Below the pieces are notes generated by a model. The model was not told the DNA's origin and did not search any database. It saw only the letters and a list, made by a program, of their open reading frames with translations. A stretch of DNA of 28,067 bases, taken from assembly GCA_002717185.1 (NCBI GenBank), contig PBDC01000057.1, forward strand, positions 6,909-34,975, written 5' to 3'. This document shows, in pieces, positions 16,215-24,378 of the stretch. This DNA is from Rhodospirillaceae bacterium. GTDB lineage: Bacteria > Pseudomonadota > Alphaproteobacteria > UBA8366 > GCA-2717185. Position 1 is the first letter of the stretch; each line of letters opens with the position of its first letter. A program made the translations under genes and the position numbers.

Positions 16215-17414
16215 ATGGCACTTCACCCAGCAGATAGAGAGGCGCGCGACCGACTGTTTGCCGCCGCGCCATGCTGGAGCGGTGTAAGGCGCGCTAAAGA
16301 GGCGATTGGCCTCGAAAGTCATGTTCTACTGCATAGCGGTCCGCCTGCGGAGAACGGTCATGTCGTTCCAACCCTGCATTCTGCGGCGGTCGCTTGTGTG
16401 TTCGAAGGTTGGGCCGCTGATTTTGACGAAGCTGATGAGTTAATCGCTTCCGGTGATGTGAGGTTAGAACCGGCTCAGGATCGTAACGTTGCGACGCCTC
16501 TGGCGGCGGTCGTATCCGCCTCAATGCAAGTCATCGAAGTGTCAGATGGGGCTGGATCGGGCAAGCCGGCCTACGCACCACTTAATGGTGGTGGCACTGG
16601 CGGAGCGCCCGCTGCGCGTTATGGGCGTAAATCTCAGGAAGCGCTTGATCTCCTGCGTTTTTTGAATGAAGAGGTGGCGGGCATTATCGCTCCCGCGGCA
16701 TCGGAGCCTATTCCTTGGCTACCGATCATCGACGCAGCGCTGACACGGGGTGACGACGTGCATCTCCGGCATCTCGAAGCGCACAAGACGTTGGTCGAGG
16801 TTTTACGGAAACGGCTCCCCTCCGCTTTCGGCGCATCAAACATTGGGACATTTGTTGCGGAGTGGCCGATTTTCCATCTTAATTTTTGGATGGCTGCGGC
16901 ACGTTGCGCCCTGTCCGCCGCCGCTGGGGTCAAAGAAAGTGCTTTGGTGACGGCTATGGGCGGCAATGGTGCACAGTTCGGCCTGCAGGTGAGTGGTCTG
17001 CCTGGGCGCTGGTTTATCGCTCCAGCAGATGTGCCGCGCGGTGATGTGCGCGAACCGTACACGATGGAGAACTGCACCGGTGCTTATGGCGATAGCGCGC
17101 TGGCAGAGGGGTTCGGTCTCGGTGCCATGGCGCTGTCTTATTGCCCGGACATGAAGGCTTTGCACAGCGGCTACTATGACGACAGCATCTTTATGCTACC
17201 GGAAAAACTGTTGATAGATGCGCATCCGGGATTTCCGGCATCTGGCGCACGAGCGGGTTTGTCTGCGCGCGCAGTTGTCGAGACAGGAGAGACGCCTGTT
17301 GTTGAATTGGGACTCGTTGAGAAGTCTGGTGTCTACGGTGGGTTGGGGGCTGGGCTATACAGGCCGCCGCTGGCATCGTTTGAAGCGGCCTGCGCGGCGC
17401 TGAATGAGGACTAG
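16215..17414 (+). CDS. DUF1116 family protein, AllG/YlbE-like (oxamate carbamoyltransferase subunit family)
   Basis: A 399-aa protein matching DUF1116. Key stretches are GDDVHLRHLEAHKTLVEVLR (others have GDEVHNRNxAxT), FHLNFWMAAARCALSAAAGV, LVTAMGGNGAQFGLQVSGL with RWFIAPADVPRG, and YGDSALAEGFGLGAMAL. In E. coli the family member AllG (YlbE) acts with AllF (FdrA) and AllH (YlbF) as oxamate carbamoyltransferase in allantoin breakdown. Neither partner is seen in this window. The ATG is 3 bp after the CitE-like stop. Its TAG overlaps the TAG of the convergent MDR gene in a shared CTAG. Family is well supported, activity is open. Confidence 0.87.
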   Translation: MALHPADREARDRLFAAAPCWSGVRRAKEAIGLESHVLLHSGPPAENGHVVPTLHSAAVACVFEGWAADFDEADELIASGDVRLEPAQDRNVATPLAAVVSASMQVIEVSDGAGSGKPAYAPLNGGGTGGAPAARYGRKSQEALDLLRFLNEEVAGIIAPAASEPIPWLPIIDAALTRGDDVHLRHLEAHKTLVEVLRKRLPSAFGASNIGTFVAEWPIFHLNFWMAAARCALSAAAGVKESALVTAMGGNGAQFGLQVSGLPGRWFIAPADVPRGDVREPYTMENCTGAYGDSALAEGFGLGAMALSYCPDMKALHSGYYDDSIFMLPEKLLIDAHPGFPASGARAGLSARAVVETGETPVVELGLVEKSGVYGGLGAGLYRPPLASFEAACAALNED

Positions 17415-18334
17415 CGCACCTCGAAGACGAGCTTGCCGCGGAGGTGGCGAGATTCGCTGATGCGGTGCGCCTTGGCGGCTTCCGGCAAGCGGAAGGTTGA
17501 GATTTCCGGCACGCGGATTGCGCCAGTCAAAATAAGATGGGCGATCCGATCCATATGCTCGCGGCGGCGGTTTATGGCAGGGCGTAGTGCTGTTACATCG
17601 TCGCGCGGTGAGACTGGTGCCGTGGGCCCGGAGGCGATGCAGGCAATCCGGCCGCCCGGCTTTAAGACCTCGAAGGATCGGGTGGCTACGTTGCCGCCGA
17701 CGGTTTCGAACACAGCGTCACAATCGGATGCCAATTCGGTGAAATTCTGCGTCATATAGTCGATACATTTATCCGCGCCGAGATCGCGGAGATATTCGTG
17801 GTTTGTTGCGCTCGCTGTGGTGATGACACGGGCGCCGATTTGCTTTGCCAGCTGAATGGCAAAACCTGCAACGCCCCCGGCGCCACCTTGGACCAGGATT
17901 GTTTCTCCGGCCTTGAGTTCGAGCGCATCCTCGATAGATATCAACGCCGTCAGGCCAGCTGCTGCGAGTGCCGCTGCTTCGATATGTTCCAAGGTTCTCG
18001 GCTTAGGAGCCAGGATTGACGATTTGATCGCGATCTGTTCCGCATACGCACCCTCCTGGCCTATCTCGCAGACACCGAAGACTTCGTCACCCACTTCAAC
18101 ACACGTCACGTTGTCGCCGACCGCCCGTACAACGCCAGAAAAGTCACGGCCTAGAATGTAGGGAAATTTTGTTATCGGCCCAAGAGCGCCAGACCGGACC
18201 TTCCAGTCGGCGGCATTAACGCTGGCAGCATGAATATCGACGATCGCTTCGCGCGGACCGGCGACCGGATCTAGCACGTCGCCATATTGCAGTACGTCCG
18301 GCTCCCCTTGCGCCTCGATATAGGCTGCCTTCAT
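17411..18334 (-). CDS. Zinc-independent MDR oxidoreductase, quinone-reductase-like
   Basis: A 307-aa medium-chain dehydrogenase/reductase. The N-terminal GroES-like domain has IHAASVNAADWKVRSG and PYILGRDFSGVVRAVG. The Rossmann domain has ILVQGGAGGVAGFAIQLAKQIGARVI (GGAGGV fingerprint, NADPH type). The zinc-ligand cysteines of alcohol dehydrogenases are missing, so it is a quinone-oxidoreductase/enone-reductase type. It is convergent with the DUF1116 gene and divergent from soxB, with a strong inverted repeat (18350-18376) between the two starts. A role with either neighbour is not shown. Confidence 0.9.
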   Translation of the reverse strand: MKAAYIEAQGEPDVLQYGDVLDPVAGPREAIVDIHAASVNAADWKVRSGALGPITKFPYILGRDFSGVVRAVGDNVTCVEVGDEVFGVCEIGQEGAYAEQIAIKSSILAPKPRTLEHIEAAALAAAGLTALISIEDALELKAGETILVQGGAGGVAGFAIQLAKQIGARVITTASATNHEYLRDLGADKCIDYMTQNFTELASDCDAVFETVGGNVATRSFEVLKPGGRIACIASGPTAPVSPRDDVTALRPAINRRREHMDRIAHLILTGAIRVPEISTFRLPEAAKAHRISESRHLRGKLVFEVR

Positions 18335-18349
18335 GACAATATGCCTTGC

Positions 18350-18376
18350 GAATAAATAGCCGCTAGAAATTTATTC
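18350..18376. promoter_or_regulatory. Candidate operator: 8-bp inverted repeat between MDR gene and soxB
   Basis: GAATAAAT (18350-18357) and ATTTATTC (18369-18376) are perfect inverted arms with an 11-base spacer, centres 19 bp apart, about two helical turns. The AT-rich arms stand out in a G+C-rich context. The site is 16 bp from the MDR ATG and about 110 bp before soxB, as expected of a dimeric regulator acting on one or both genes. No regulator gene is adjacent. Confidence 0.45.
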
Positions 18377-18484
18377 CGACCGTCTGAAATGCGCGTAGCT
18401 TTGGTGGTGTTTCTAGCCATTCATTTCAATTTCCCTTGTGAACGAGGCGACGATATAACCCTCTATAGGAGGAGTGAAAGCGCT

Positions 18485-19735
18485 TTGCAGAAATACTCGA
18501 TCTTCTCGCTTGCCAGAAACGCTCTGTCACGACACGAAAACTGGCGTGAGGCGTGGCGAAGCCCGGAGCCTAAACCTGCATACGACGTCGTGATCGTTGG
18601 CGGCGGCTGGCACGGTTTAGCAACGGCTTATTACCTGGCTAAGGAGCATAAGATCACAAATGTGGCTGTAGTCGAGAAGGGATGGCTTGGCGGCGGCAAC
18701 ACCGGGCGTAACACGACTATCGTCCGCTCTAACTACCTGTGGGATGAGAGTGCCGGACTTTATGAACATTCGCTGAAGCTGTGGGAAGGGCTGTCCCAAA
18801 AGCTCAACTTCAATGTCATGTTTAGTCAGCGCGGTGTCCTCAACCTGGCACACAATCTACATGATCTGCGTGAACTGTCGCGCCGGGTGAACGCTAATAG
18901 GCTGAATGGTATTGATTCCGAAATTCTTGATACGGAAGGTGTGAAGGAGTTCTGCCCTCTAATTGATACGTCCGAGACGCTGCGTTACCCAGTACTGGGC
19001 GCGTCGTTGCAACGGCGCGGCGGGGTCGCTCGTCATGATGCAGTGGCCTGGGGATACGCAAGGGCTGCGGATGCGCTGGGTGTCGATATCATCCAGAACT
19101 GCGAGGTCACTGGAATTCTGCGCGACGGTGACGTGGTGCAGGGGCTGGAAACTAGCCGAGGGACTATCAAGACGAACAAGGTCGGTGTCGTCGTCGCTGG
19201 CCATTGTAGTGTACTCGCTAACATGGCCGGTTTTCGACTGCCTATCGAAAGCCATCCGTTGCAGGCTTTGGTCTCTGAACCAGTCAAACCCGTTCTGCAC
19301 TGTGTCGTCATGTCGAATGCGGTGCACGCTTATATCAGTCAGTCCGACAAAGGCGAGCTGGTCATTGGCGCCGGCATTGATAGCTATGTCTCTTATTCTC
19401 AGAGCGGCGGCTTTGATGTCGTTGAGGATACCCTTCGCGCGGTAGTGGAGCTATTTCCTATGTTCAGCCGGATGCGCATGCTACGGCAATGGGGCGGCAT
19501 CGTTGATATCTGCCCGGATGCCAGCCCCATCATTGGCAAGACGCCGGTGCAGGGCCTTTATTTTAACTGTGGCTGGGGTACTGGTGGCTTCAAGGCGACA
19601 CCCGGCTCTGGCAACGTTTTCGCGCACACCATTGCGCACAATGAGCCGCACCCCCTGAATGCACCCTTCGCTCTTGATCGGTTCACGACTGGCGCATTGG
19701 TCGATGAACACGGCGCCGCGGCGGTAGCGCATTAG
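18485..19735 (+). CDS. soxB: Sarcosine oxidase, beta subunit
   Basis: The FAD/FMN-binding subunit of heterotetrameric sarcosine oxidase, which demethylates sarcosine to glycine. [21 protein letters not shown] is the dinucleotide fold (residues 36-56), and [17 protein letters not shown] is a SoxB hallmark. [15 protein letters not shown] carries the histidine (His184) expected to hold FMN covalently. The C-terminal [14 protein letters not shown] is also conserved. The frame opens at ATG 18389, but those 32 residues do not match the family. I choose TTG 18485 ([14 protein letters not shown]), which gives 416 aa, the usual length, with AGGAGG at 18467-18472. First gene of soxBDAG. Confidence 0.93.
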   Translation: MQKYSIFSLARNALSRHENWREAWRSPEPKPAYDVVIVGGGWHGLATAYYLAKEHKITNVAVVEKGWLGGGNTGRNTTIVRSNYLWDESAGLYEHSLKLWEGLSQKLNFNVMFSQRGVLNLAHNLHDLRELSRRVNANRLNGIDSEILDTEGVKEFCPLIDTSETLRYPVLGASLQRRGGVARHDAVAWGYARAADALGVDIIQNCEVTGILRDGDVVQGLETSRGTIKTNKVGVVVAGHCSVLANMAGFRLPIESHPLQALVSEPVKPVLHCVVMSNAVHAYISQSDKGELVIGAGIDSYVSYSQSGGFDVVEDTLRAVVELFPMFSRMRMLRQWGGIVDICPDASPIIGKTPVQGLYFNCGWGTGGFKATPGSGNVFAHTIAHNEPHPLNAPFALDRFTTGALVDEHGAAAVAH

Positions 19736-19746
19736 GAGGCCGACGC

Positions 19747-20037
19747 ATGCTGCTTATACCCTGTCCCTGGTGTGGTGAGCGCGACGTGATTGAGTTTCAT
19801 TGCGGCGGCGAGGCCCACATCACCCGGCCGGCAGGTGCCGATACGATCGACGATGCGGCTTGGGCTGACTATCTATTCATGCGGCAGAACCCGAAAGGGC
19901 TATATTACGAGCGCTGGAGCCATGCGCATGGCTGCCGCAAATGGTTTCACGTGGTACGCGATACGGTGAGTGATCAGATTCTCGCCGTCTATTTAATGGA
20001 CGAGGTACCACCAAAAATTCCAGGATATACCTCGTGA
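19747..20037 (+). CDS. soxD: Sarcosine oxidase, delta subunit
   Basis: The small zinc-binding subunit, 96 aa. The ligands fall exactly where the family has them: Cys6 and Cys9 (CPWCG), His59 and Cys63 (RWSHAHGCRKWF). PKGLYYERW and the LFMRQNPKG stretch are typical. A strong AGGAGG (19734-19739), overlapping the soxB stop, sits 7 bases before the ATG. Its TGA overlaps the GTG start of soxA by 4 bases. It is a structural part of the complex and has no separate enzyme activity. Confidence 0.95.
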   Translation: MLLIPCPWCGERDVIEFHCGGEAHITRPAGADTIDDAAWADYLFMRQNPKGLYYERWSHAHGCRKWFHVVRDTVSDQILAVYLMDEVPPKIPGYTS

Positions 20038-23000
20038 GTCGTCAGCGATTTCGCCTCCCTGATGGTGGCCGGGTTGACCGAACTACTGGGGTCGCATTTA
20101 GCTTCAACGGCCGTCACTATTTCGGCCACAAAGGCGATACCCTGGCATCAGCATTGATGGCCAACGGTGTGCATCTAGTAGGCCGTAGCTTCAAATATCA
20201 TCGACCGCGCGGCATCCTCGGCAGTGGTTCCGAAGAACCGAACGCCTTGGTTCAGCTCGGTACCGGTGCGCGGACTGACCCGAATATGCGGGCCACGACG
20301 GTGGACTTGTTCGAGGGCCTGCGCGCCGTCAGCCAGAATTGCTGGCCCTCCCTGCGCTTAGACTTGCGGAGCATCAATGATTGGCTGTCAGCTCTGTTAC
20401 CGGCTGGTTTCTACTACAAAACCTTCATGCGGCCGAAACGGTTTTGGATGTTCTACGAAAAGCATATTCGCAAGGCAGCCGGCCTCGGCCATGCTCCTGC
20501 TGATCGCGATCCCGACCGATATGAACATCAATATGCCCATTGCGATGTGCTGGTGATCGGCGCGGGTCCTGCAGGGCTGGCTGCGGCGCAGACCGCAGGT
20601 GGCGCCGGAGCTCGGGTTATCCTGGCTGATGAGCAAGCTGAATGCGGCGGTAGCCTGCTTTCCGAACTGGGTCGACACGTCCAAATTGGTGAAGCCGTGC
20701 CTGCAGACTGGCTGGCCGCAATCAAATCGGTGCTGGCTGATATGGACGATGTTACGGTCCTGCCGCGAACTACAGCGTACGGCTACTACGCTGATAATTT
20801 CGTTGGCCTGTTGGAGCGGGTGGGCGACCATTTGCCCGGTGCCGACGGGGTGCTGCGCCAGCGCCTTTGGAAGGTGCGTGCGAAGCAAATTATCCTGGCG
20901 ACGGGCGCCATCGAACGGTCGTTGGTCTTCGCCGAGAACGACCGACCGGGTATTATGCTTGCTAGTGCTGCGCAGACCTATGTCAACCGCTATGGGGTCG
21001 CACCTGGATCACGGATTGTCGTATTTACCAACAATGACAGTGCCTACGGGGCAGCTATAGACATGAGCGCTGCTGGGATTGTGATTGAAGCGGTGGTCGA
21101 CCTGCGCAGCCAGGTCGACGGCGATTATCCCCGCCTAGCGCGTGAAACAGGTATCCCGGTGATGCAGGGGCACACAATCGTCGGCACCAACGGACGCTAT
21201 CGTGTCTCTGCGGTTTCGGTGATGCGGTTGAACGACGCCGGCGACGGCGTTGTTGGCGACGCACGACGGTTAAAGTGCGACTGTGTGGCTATATCTGGGG
21301 GATGGAGCCCTGCGGTGCATCTGTTCTCGCAATCGCGTGGCGCGCTGACCTTCGGTGGCCGGGACGGTATCTTTCTGCCAGGTGACGCAATGCAGGCGGT
21401 CCGCAATGCCGGGGCGTGTGATGGGGCAACGAGTTTGGCGAGTTGCTTGTTGGCGGGGGTAGAAGCAGGCCGTGGAGCGGCGCTCGATGTCGGCTGCAAG
21501 GGGGCAGACGCCAGCGCGCCCGCAGTCATAGAACCGGCTGTAGGAAGTGTGCAGTTGGTATGGCGTGCGCCAACCGACCGCAAGAGCGCTCGCATGTTCG
21601 TTGACTTCCAGAACGACGTGACGGCGAAGGATCTCGATCTGGCTGTGCGCGAAGGCTATCACTCTATCGAGCATGTTAAACGCTACACCACCACTGGAAT
21701 GGGCACCGACCAGGGCAAAACTGGCAATGTCAACGCGCTGGCCATCGTCGCCCAGCAGTTAGGCGTGAATGTTCCGGCAGTCGGCGTCACCACGTTCCGC
21801 CCGCCCTACACGCCGGTGACCTTTGGCGCGATAACCGGCAGCCATGTCCGCGGTTTATTTGATCCGGTGCGGCGCACCCCGATGCACGAGTGGCACGTCG
21901 AACAAGGGGCGAAATTTGAGGATGTCGGACAATGGAAACGCGCTTGGTTCTACCCTCGTGGCGAGGAGACGATGCGCCAGGCGATCGATCGTGAGGTTAG
22001 AGCTGCGCGCGAAGGCGTTGGAATTCTCGATTATTCAACCCTAGGTAAGATAGACATTAGAGGCCCCGATGCTGCGGATTTTCTCAACCGTGTCTACACA
22101 AATGGCTGGAAAAAGCTACGAATTGGGCGCTGTCGTTACGGAGTGATGTTACGCGACGACGGTATGGTGATGGATGACGGTGTTACCACGCGGCTGGGTG
22201 ATAACCATTTCCTAATGACGACAACGACTGGAAATGCAGCCAGCGTCCTGTCCTGGCTTGAGGAATGGCTGCAGACCGAATGGCCGCATCTCAAAGTCTA
22301 CTGCACCTCGGTGACAGAACAGTACGCAACGGTCAGCATCTGCGGGCCGAAGGCGCGAGACTTATTGGCCAAATTGGCGCCAGAAATGATGCTCGACCCT
22401 CAAAGTTTTCGGCACATGTCTATGCAGGAGGGGACGGTTGCGGGAATAGCAGCTAGGGTGCTGCGGGTTAGTTTCACTGGCGAAGTTGGGTTTGAGATCA
22501 ACGTGCCGTCGTCTTGTGGCCGTGCCCTTTGGGACGCGCTTATCGCCGCCGGCGAACCGTATGGCATAACTCCTTACGGAACAGAAGCGATGCATGTTCT
22601 GCGGGCAGAGAAGGGCTTCTTTATCGCTGGCCAGGAATCGGATGGCACGGTCACACCAATCGATCTCGGAATGGAGTGGATAATTAACTGGACAAAGGGA
22701 GATTTTATCGGCCGTCGCTCGCTCAGCCGATCCGATACTGTGCGCGACGACCGAAAGCAGTTGGTTGGATTATTCACCCAGGATCCGGAAATCGTGCTGG
22801 ACGAGGGTGCGCAGATTGTCGCCACGGTTAAGGATAAGCCGCCGATGGAAATGATCGGCTACGTTTCCTCAAGTTATTACAGCCCCAATCTTGGCCGCTC
22901 GATTGCAATGGCAATGATTCAGGGTGGCCGCGCCCGCAAGGGAGAAATTTTGTACGCGCCGATGCCGGATAAGACGATCGAAGTGACCGTGACCGATCCG

Positions 23001-23039
23001 GTATTTTTCGACCCGGACGGCGAGCGGCTCAATGGCTGA
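20034..23039 (+). CDS. soxA: Sarcosine oxidase, alpha subunit
   Basis: A 1001-aa multidomain subunit. Residues 1-100 are the ferredoxin-like N-terminal domain (FSFNGRHYFGHKGDTLASAL, SFKYHRPRGILGSGSEEPNAL), without iron-sulfur cysteines. About 165-490 is the NAD+-binding pyridine-nucleotide oxidoreductase domain (VLVIGAGPAGLAAAQTAG; CGGSLLSE). The remainder is a GcvT-like folate-binding region (HEWHVEQGAKFEDVGQWKRA; GILDYSTLGKIDIRGPDAADF) that takes the one-carbon unit onto tetrahydrofolate. The GTG at 20034 overlaps soxD (GTGA). The stop overlaps the soxG start by 8 bases. Length is normal, with no frameshift. Confidence 0.95.
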   Translation: MSRQRFRLPDGGRVDRTTGVAFSFNGRHYFGHKGDTLASALMANGVHLVGRSFKYHRPRGILGSGSEEPNALVQLGTGARTDPNMRATTVDLFEGLRAVSQNCWPSLRLDLRSINDWLSALLPAGFYYKTFMRPKRFWMFYEKHIRKAAGLGHAPADRDPDRYEHQYAHCDVLVIGAGPAGLAAAQTAGGAGARVILADEQAECGGSLLSELGRHVQIGEAVPADWLAAIKSVLADMDDVTVLPRTTAYGYYADNFVGLLERVGDHLPGADGVLRQRLWKVRAKQIILATGAIERSLVFAENDRPGIMLASAAQTYVNRYGVAPGSRIVVFTNNDSAYGAAIDMSAAGIVIEAVVDLRSQVDGDYPRLARETGIPVMQGHTIVGTNGRYRVSAVSVMRLNDAGDGVVGDARRLKCDCVAISGGWSPAVHLFSQSRGALTFGGRDGIFLPGDAMQAVRNAGACDGATSLASCLLAGVEAGRGAALDVGCKGADASAPAVIEPAVGSVQLVWRAPTDRKSARMFVDFQNDVTAKDLDLAVREGYHSIEHVKRYTTTGMGTDQGKTGNVNALAIVAQQLGVNVPAVGVTTFRPPYTPVTFGAITGSHVRGLFDPVRRTPMHEWHVEQGAKFEDVGQWKRAWFYPRGEETMRQAIDREVRAAREGVGILDYSTLGKIDIRGPDAADFLNRVYTNGWKKLRIGRCRYGVMLRDDGMVMDDGVTTRLGDNHFLMTTTTGNAASVLSWLEEWLQTEWPHLKVYCTSVTEQYATVSICGPKARDLLAKLAPEMMLDPQSFRHMSMQEGTVAGIAARVLRVSFTGEVGFEINVPSSCGRALWDALIAAGEPYGITPYGTEAMHVLRAEKGFFIAGQESDGTVTPIDLGMEWIINWTKGDFIGRRSLSRSDTVRDDRKQLVGLFTQDPEIVLDEGAQIVATVKDKPPMEMIGYVSSSYYSPNLGRSIAMAMIQGGRARKGEILYAPMPDKTIEVTVTDPVFFDPDGERLNG

Positions 23040-23607
23040 TCGGCGCAGTCCTTTAGCCCATCTCGGCGCTGCTGTGATAGAGCGCGATGACCTACGGCTC
23101 GTAGAGGCTTCTGCGGTGGGCAAGATTAATCTGCGCGGCGACCCGAGCGATGCAGCGTGGCTTGCCGCTGTGCTGGCTGCGGTCGATATCGACTTGCCGC
23201 AAGCCCCAAACACCTCTAACGAAACGTTGTCCCTATCGGTACTGTGGCTTGCGCCCGACGAATGGATGCTGGTCTGTGCGGGTGGCAGTGAGAGTGATGT
23301 AGTCGAGACACTGGAGGGTGCTGTAGAGGACGCACACAGCGCTGCTACCGACGTAACGGACGCCCACACGGTATTCCGCCTGTCTGGCGCCGGCGCGCGC
23401 GATCTGCTGGCGAAAGGCTGCGCCCTTGACCTCCATCCGAGAGCCTTCGGATTGGGCGACGTTGTGCAGACCTTGCTGGCGAAGGCCACTGTAATTTTGC
23501 ACCAGACGGCTGATGATACGGATGATGCAGTCCCAGTCTTCGATATCTATGTTCCGCGCTCTTTTGCGAATTATCTTTGGACCTGGCTTGCCGACACGAT
23601 TCAGTGA
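23032..23607 (+). CDS. soxG: Sarcosine oxidase, gamma subunit
   Basis: A 191-aa protein, the last gene of soxBDAG. Family features are LRLVEASAVGKINLRGD near the N terminus, LWLAPDEWMLV in the middle, and VTDAHTVFRLSGAGARDLLAKGCALDLHP, typical of SoxG and distantly like the GcvT fold. It contacts SoxA near the folate site in the known complexes. The ATG overlaps the soxA stop by 8 bases (ATGGCTGA), so it is translationally coupled. Genes that often follow (purU, glyA, folD) are not next to it. Confidence 0.92.
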   Translation: MADRRSPLAHLGAAVIERDDLRLVEASAVGKINLRGDPSDAAWLAAVLAAVDIDLPQAPNTSNETLSLSVLWLAPDEWMLVCAGGSESDVVETLEGAVEDAHSAATDVTDAHTVFRLSGAGARDLLAKGCALDLHPRAFGLGDVVQTLLAKATVILHQTADDTDDAVPVFDIYVPRSFANYLWTWLADTIQ

Positions 23608-23710
23608 TATTTGCCCGCGATTAAAGACCTGACCTTAAGCCGGAAAACAGTTTGACATCGTTTGTATAACGCTTGGCTGTAGGGCGAGGTTAGTTAGGCA
23701 GAAATTATCG

Positions 23711-23745
23711 AGGGGTCTACCGGCAATACGCAGGGAAAGACCCCT
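23711..23745. terminator. Possible terminator hairpin downstream of soxG
   Basis: AGGGGTCT (23711-23718) and AGACCCCT (23738-23745) are perfect inverted arms with a 19-base loop, about 100 bases past the soxG stop. There is no following T run, so a factor-independent terminator is not proven. Confidence 0.25.
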
Positions 23746-24306
23746 GTCAGCTAGCATGCCCGAGGCCTATCGGAAATTTGTGACAGTCAATTAGGTACTT
23801 ATGGCGGTTCTGCGGCTAGGTCCTGGATTCCGATGTGATTGAGGGATTTCTCGAAGAGATCAATATCCCCGCACTGATCGACCATCCGAGGAACTTTATC
23901 GCTAAGGCGATTTTGGAATCGAGACCAGAACAAGTTTCCCTCAGGTCGCCTCAGGCGGCCACCTGTGCTTTGCAACCTGTTTACCAATCTATTGGATGAT
24001 TGAAGAAGAGTGTAAACCCGGTCCGCCCAGGGAAGTATTTGGTTTTGTGCGCATCGTCGATCTGTTCGTCAGCGTGCATTCTCAACGGGATGGTTGCGCC
24101 GGCTATGAGAGCTTGGTCGAGGTCGTTATCTGTAAAATTTACGAATACGGTCATGGCAAATTTAACGACCATCGCCGCCGCTATGAATAAACCCCCAGGT
24201 GGCAGCGATATCGGCGGTGCCTTTGGTTTTAATCGTGATTCTCATTTCCTGTAAGCATCTCCGTGAAAGAAGATTTGTATGTTGCTGCCGGTTTTAAGCG
24301 GGCAGC

Positions 24307-24315
24307 TGGTATAAT
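24307..24315 (+). promoter_or_regulatory. Extended -10 promoter element upstream of aldo/keto reductase
   Basis: TGGTATAAT fits the extended -10 consensus TGnTATAAT exactly. No good -35 box lies 16-18 bases before it, which extended -10 promoters tolerate. The GTG start of the reductase is 63 bases downstream. Confidence 0.4.
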
Positions 24316-24378
24316 TTCACAATCTTTCGCTTCCTGAAGTACCGTGGTGATTATTTTGTTCACGGGGAAGACGCTGTA

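Larger units (their letters stand above)
23608..24378. other. 771-bp intergenic region after sox operon, no convincing gene
   Basis: Short frames on both strands (for example 23799-23987 minus, 23981-24172 minus, 23996-24190 plus) have no recognisable family or ribosome-binding site. The region holds a hairpin at 23711-23745 and a promoter-like element at 24307-24315 before the aldo/keto reductase. It may be a decayed gene or a long leader; I see no transposase. Confidence 0.5.

Noticed and set aside
23652..23670. TTGACA and TATAAC promoter-like boxes
   Set aside because: Spacing is only 7 bases, far from the 16-18 needed.
23799..24254. Several 60-85-residue frames on both strands after soxG
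   Set aside because: They overlap one another, lack start signals and known motifs. A segment around 24000-24050 (minus) faintly recalled retroelement RNase H text but without supporting context.
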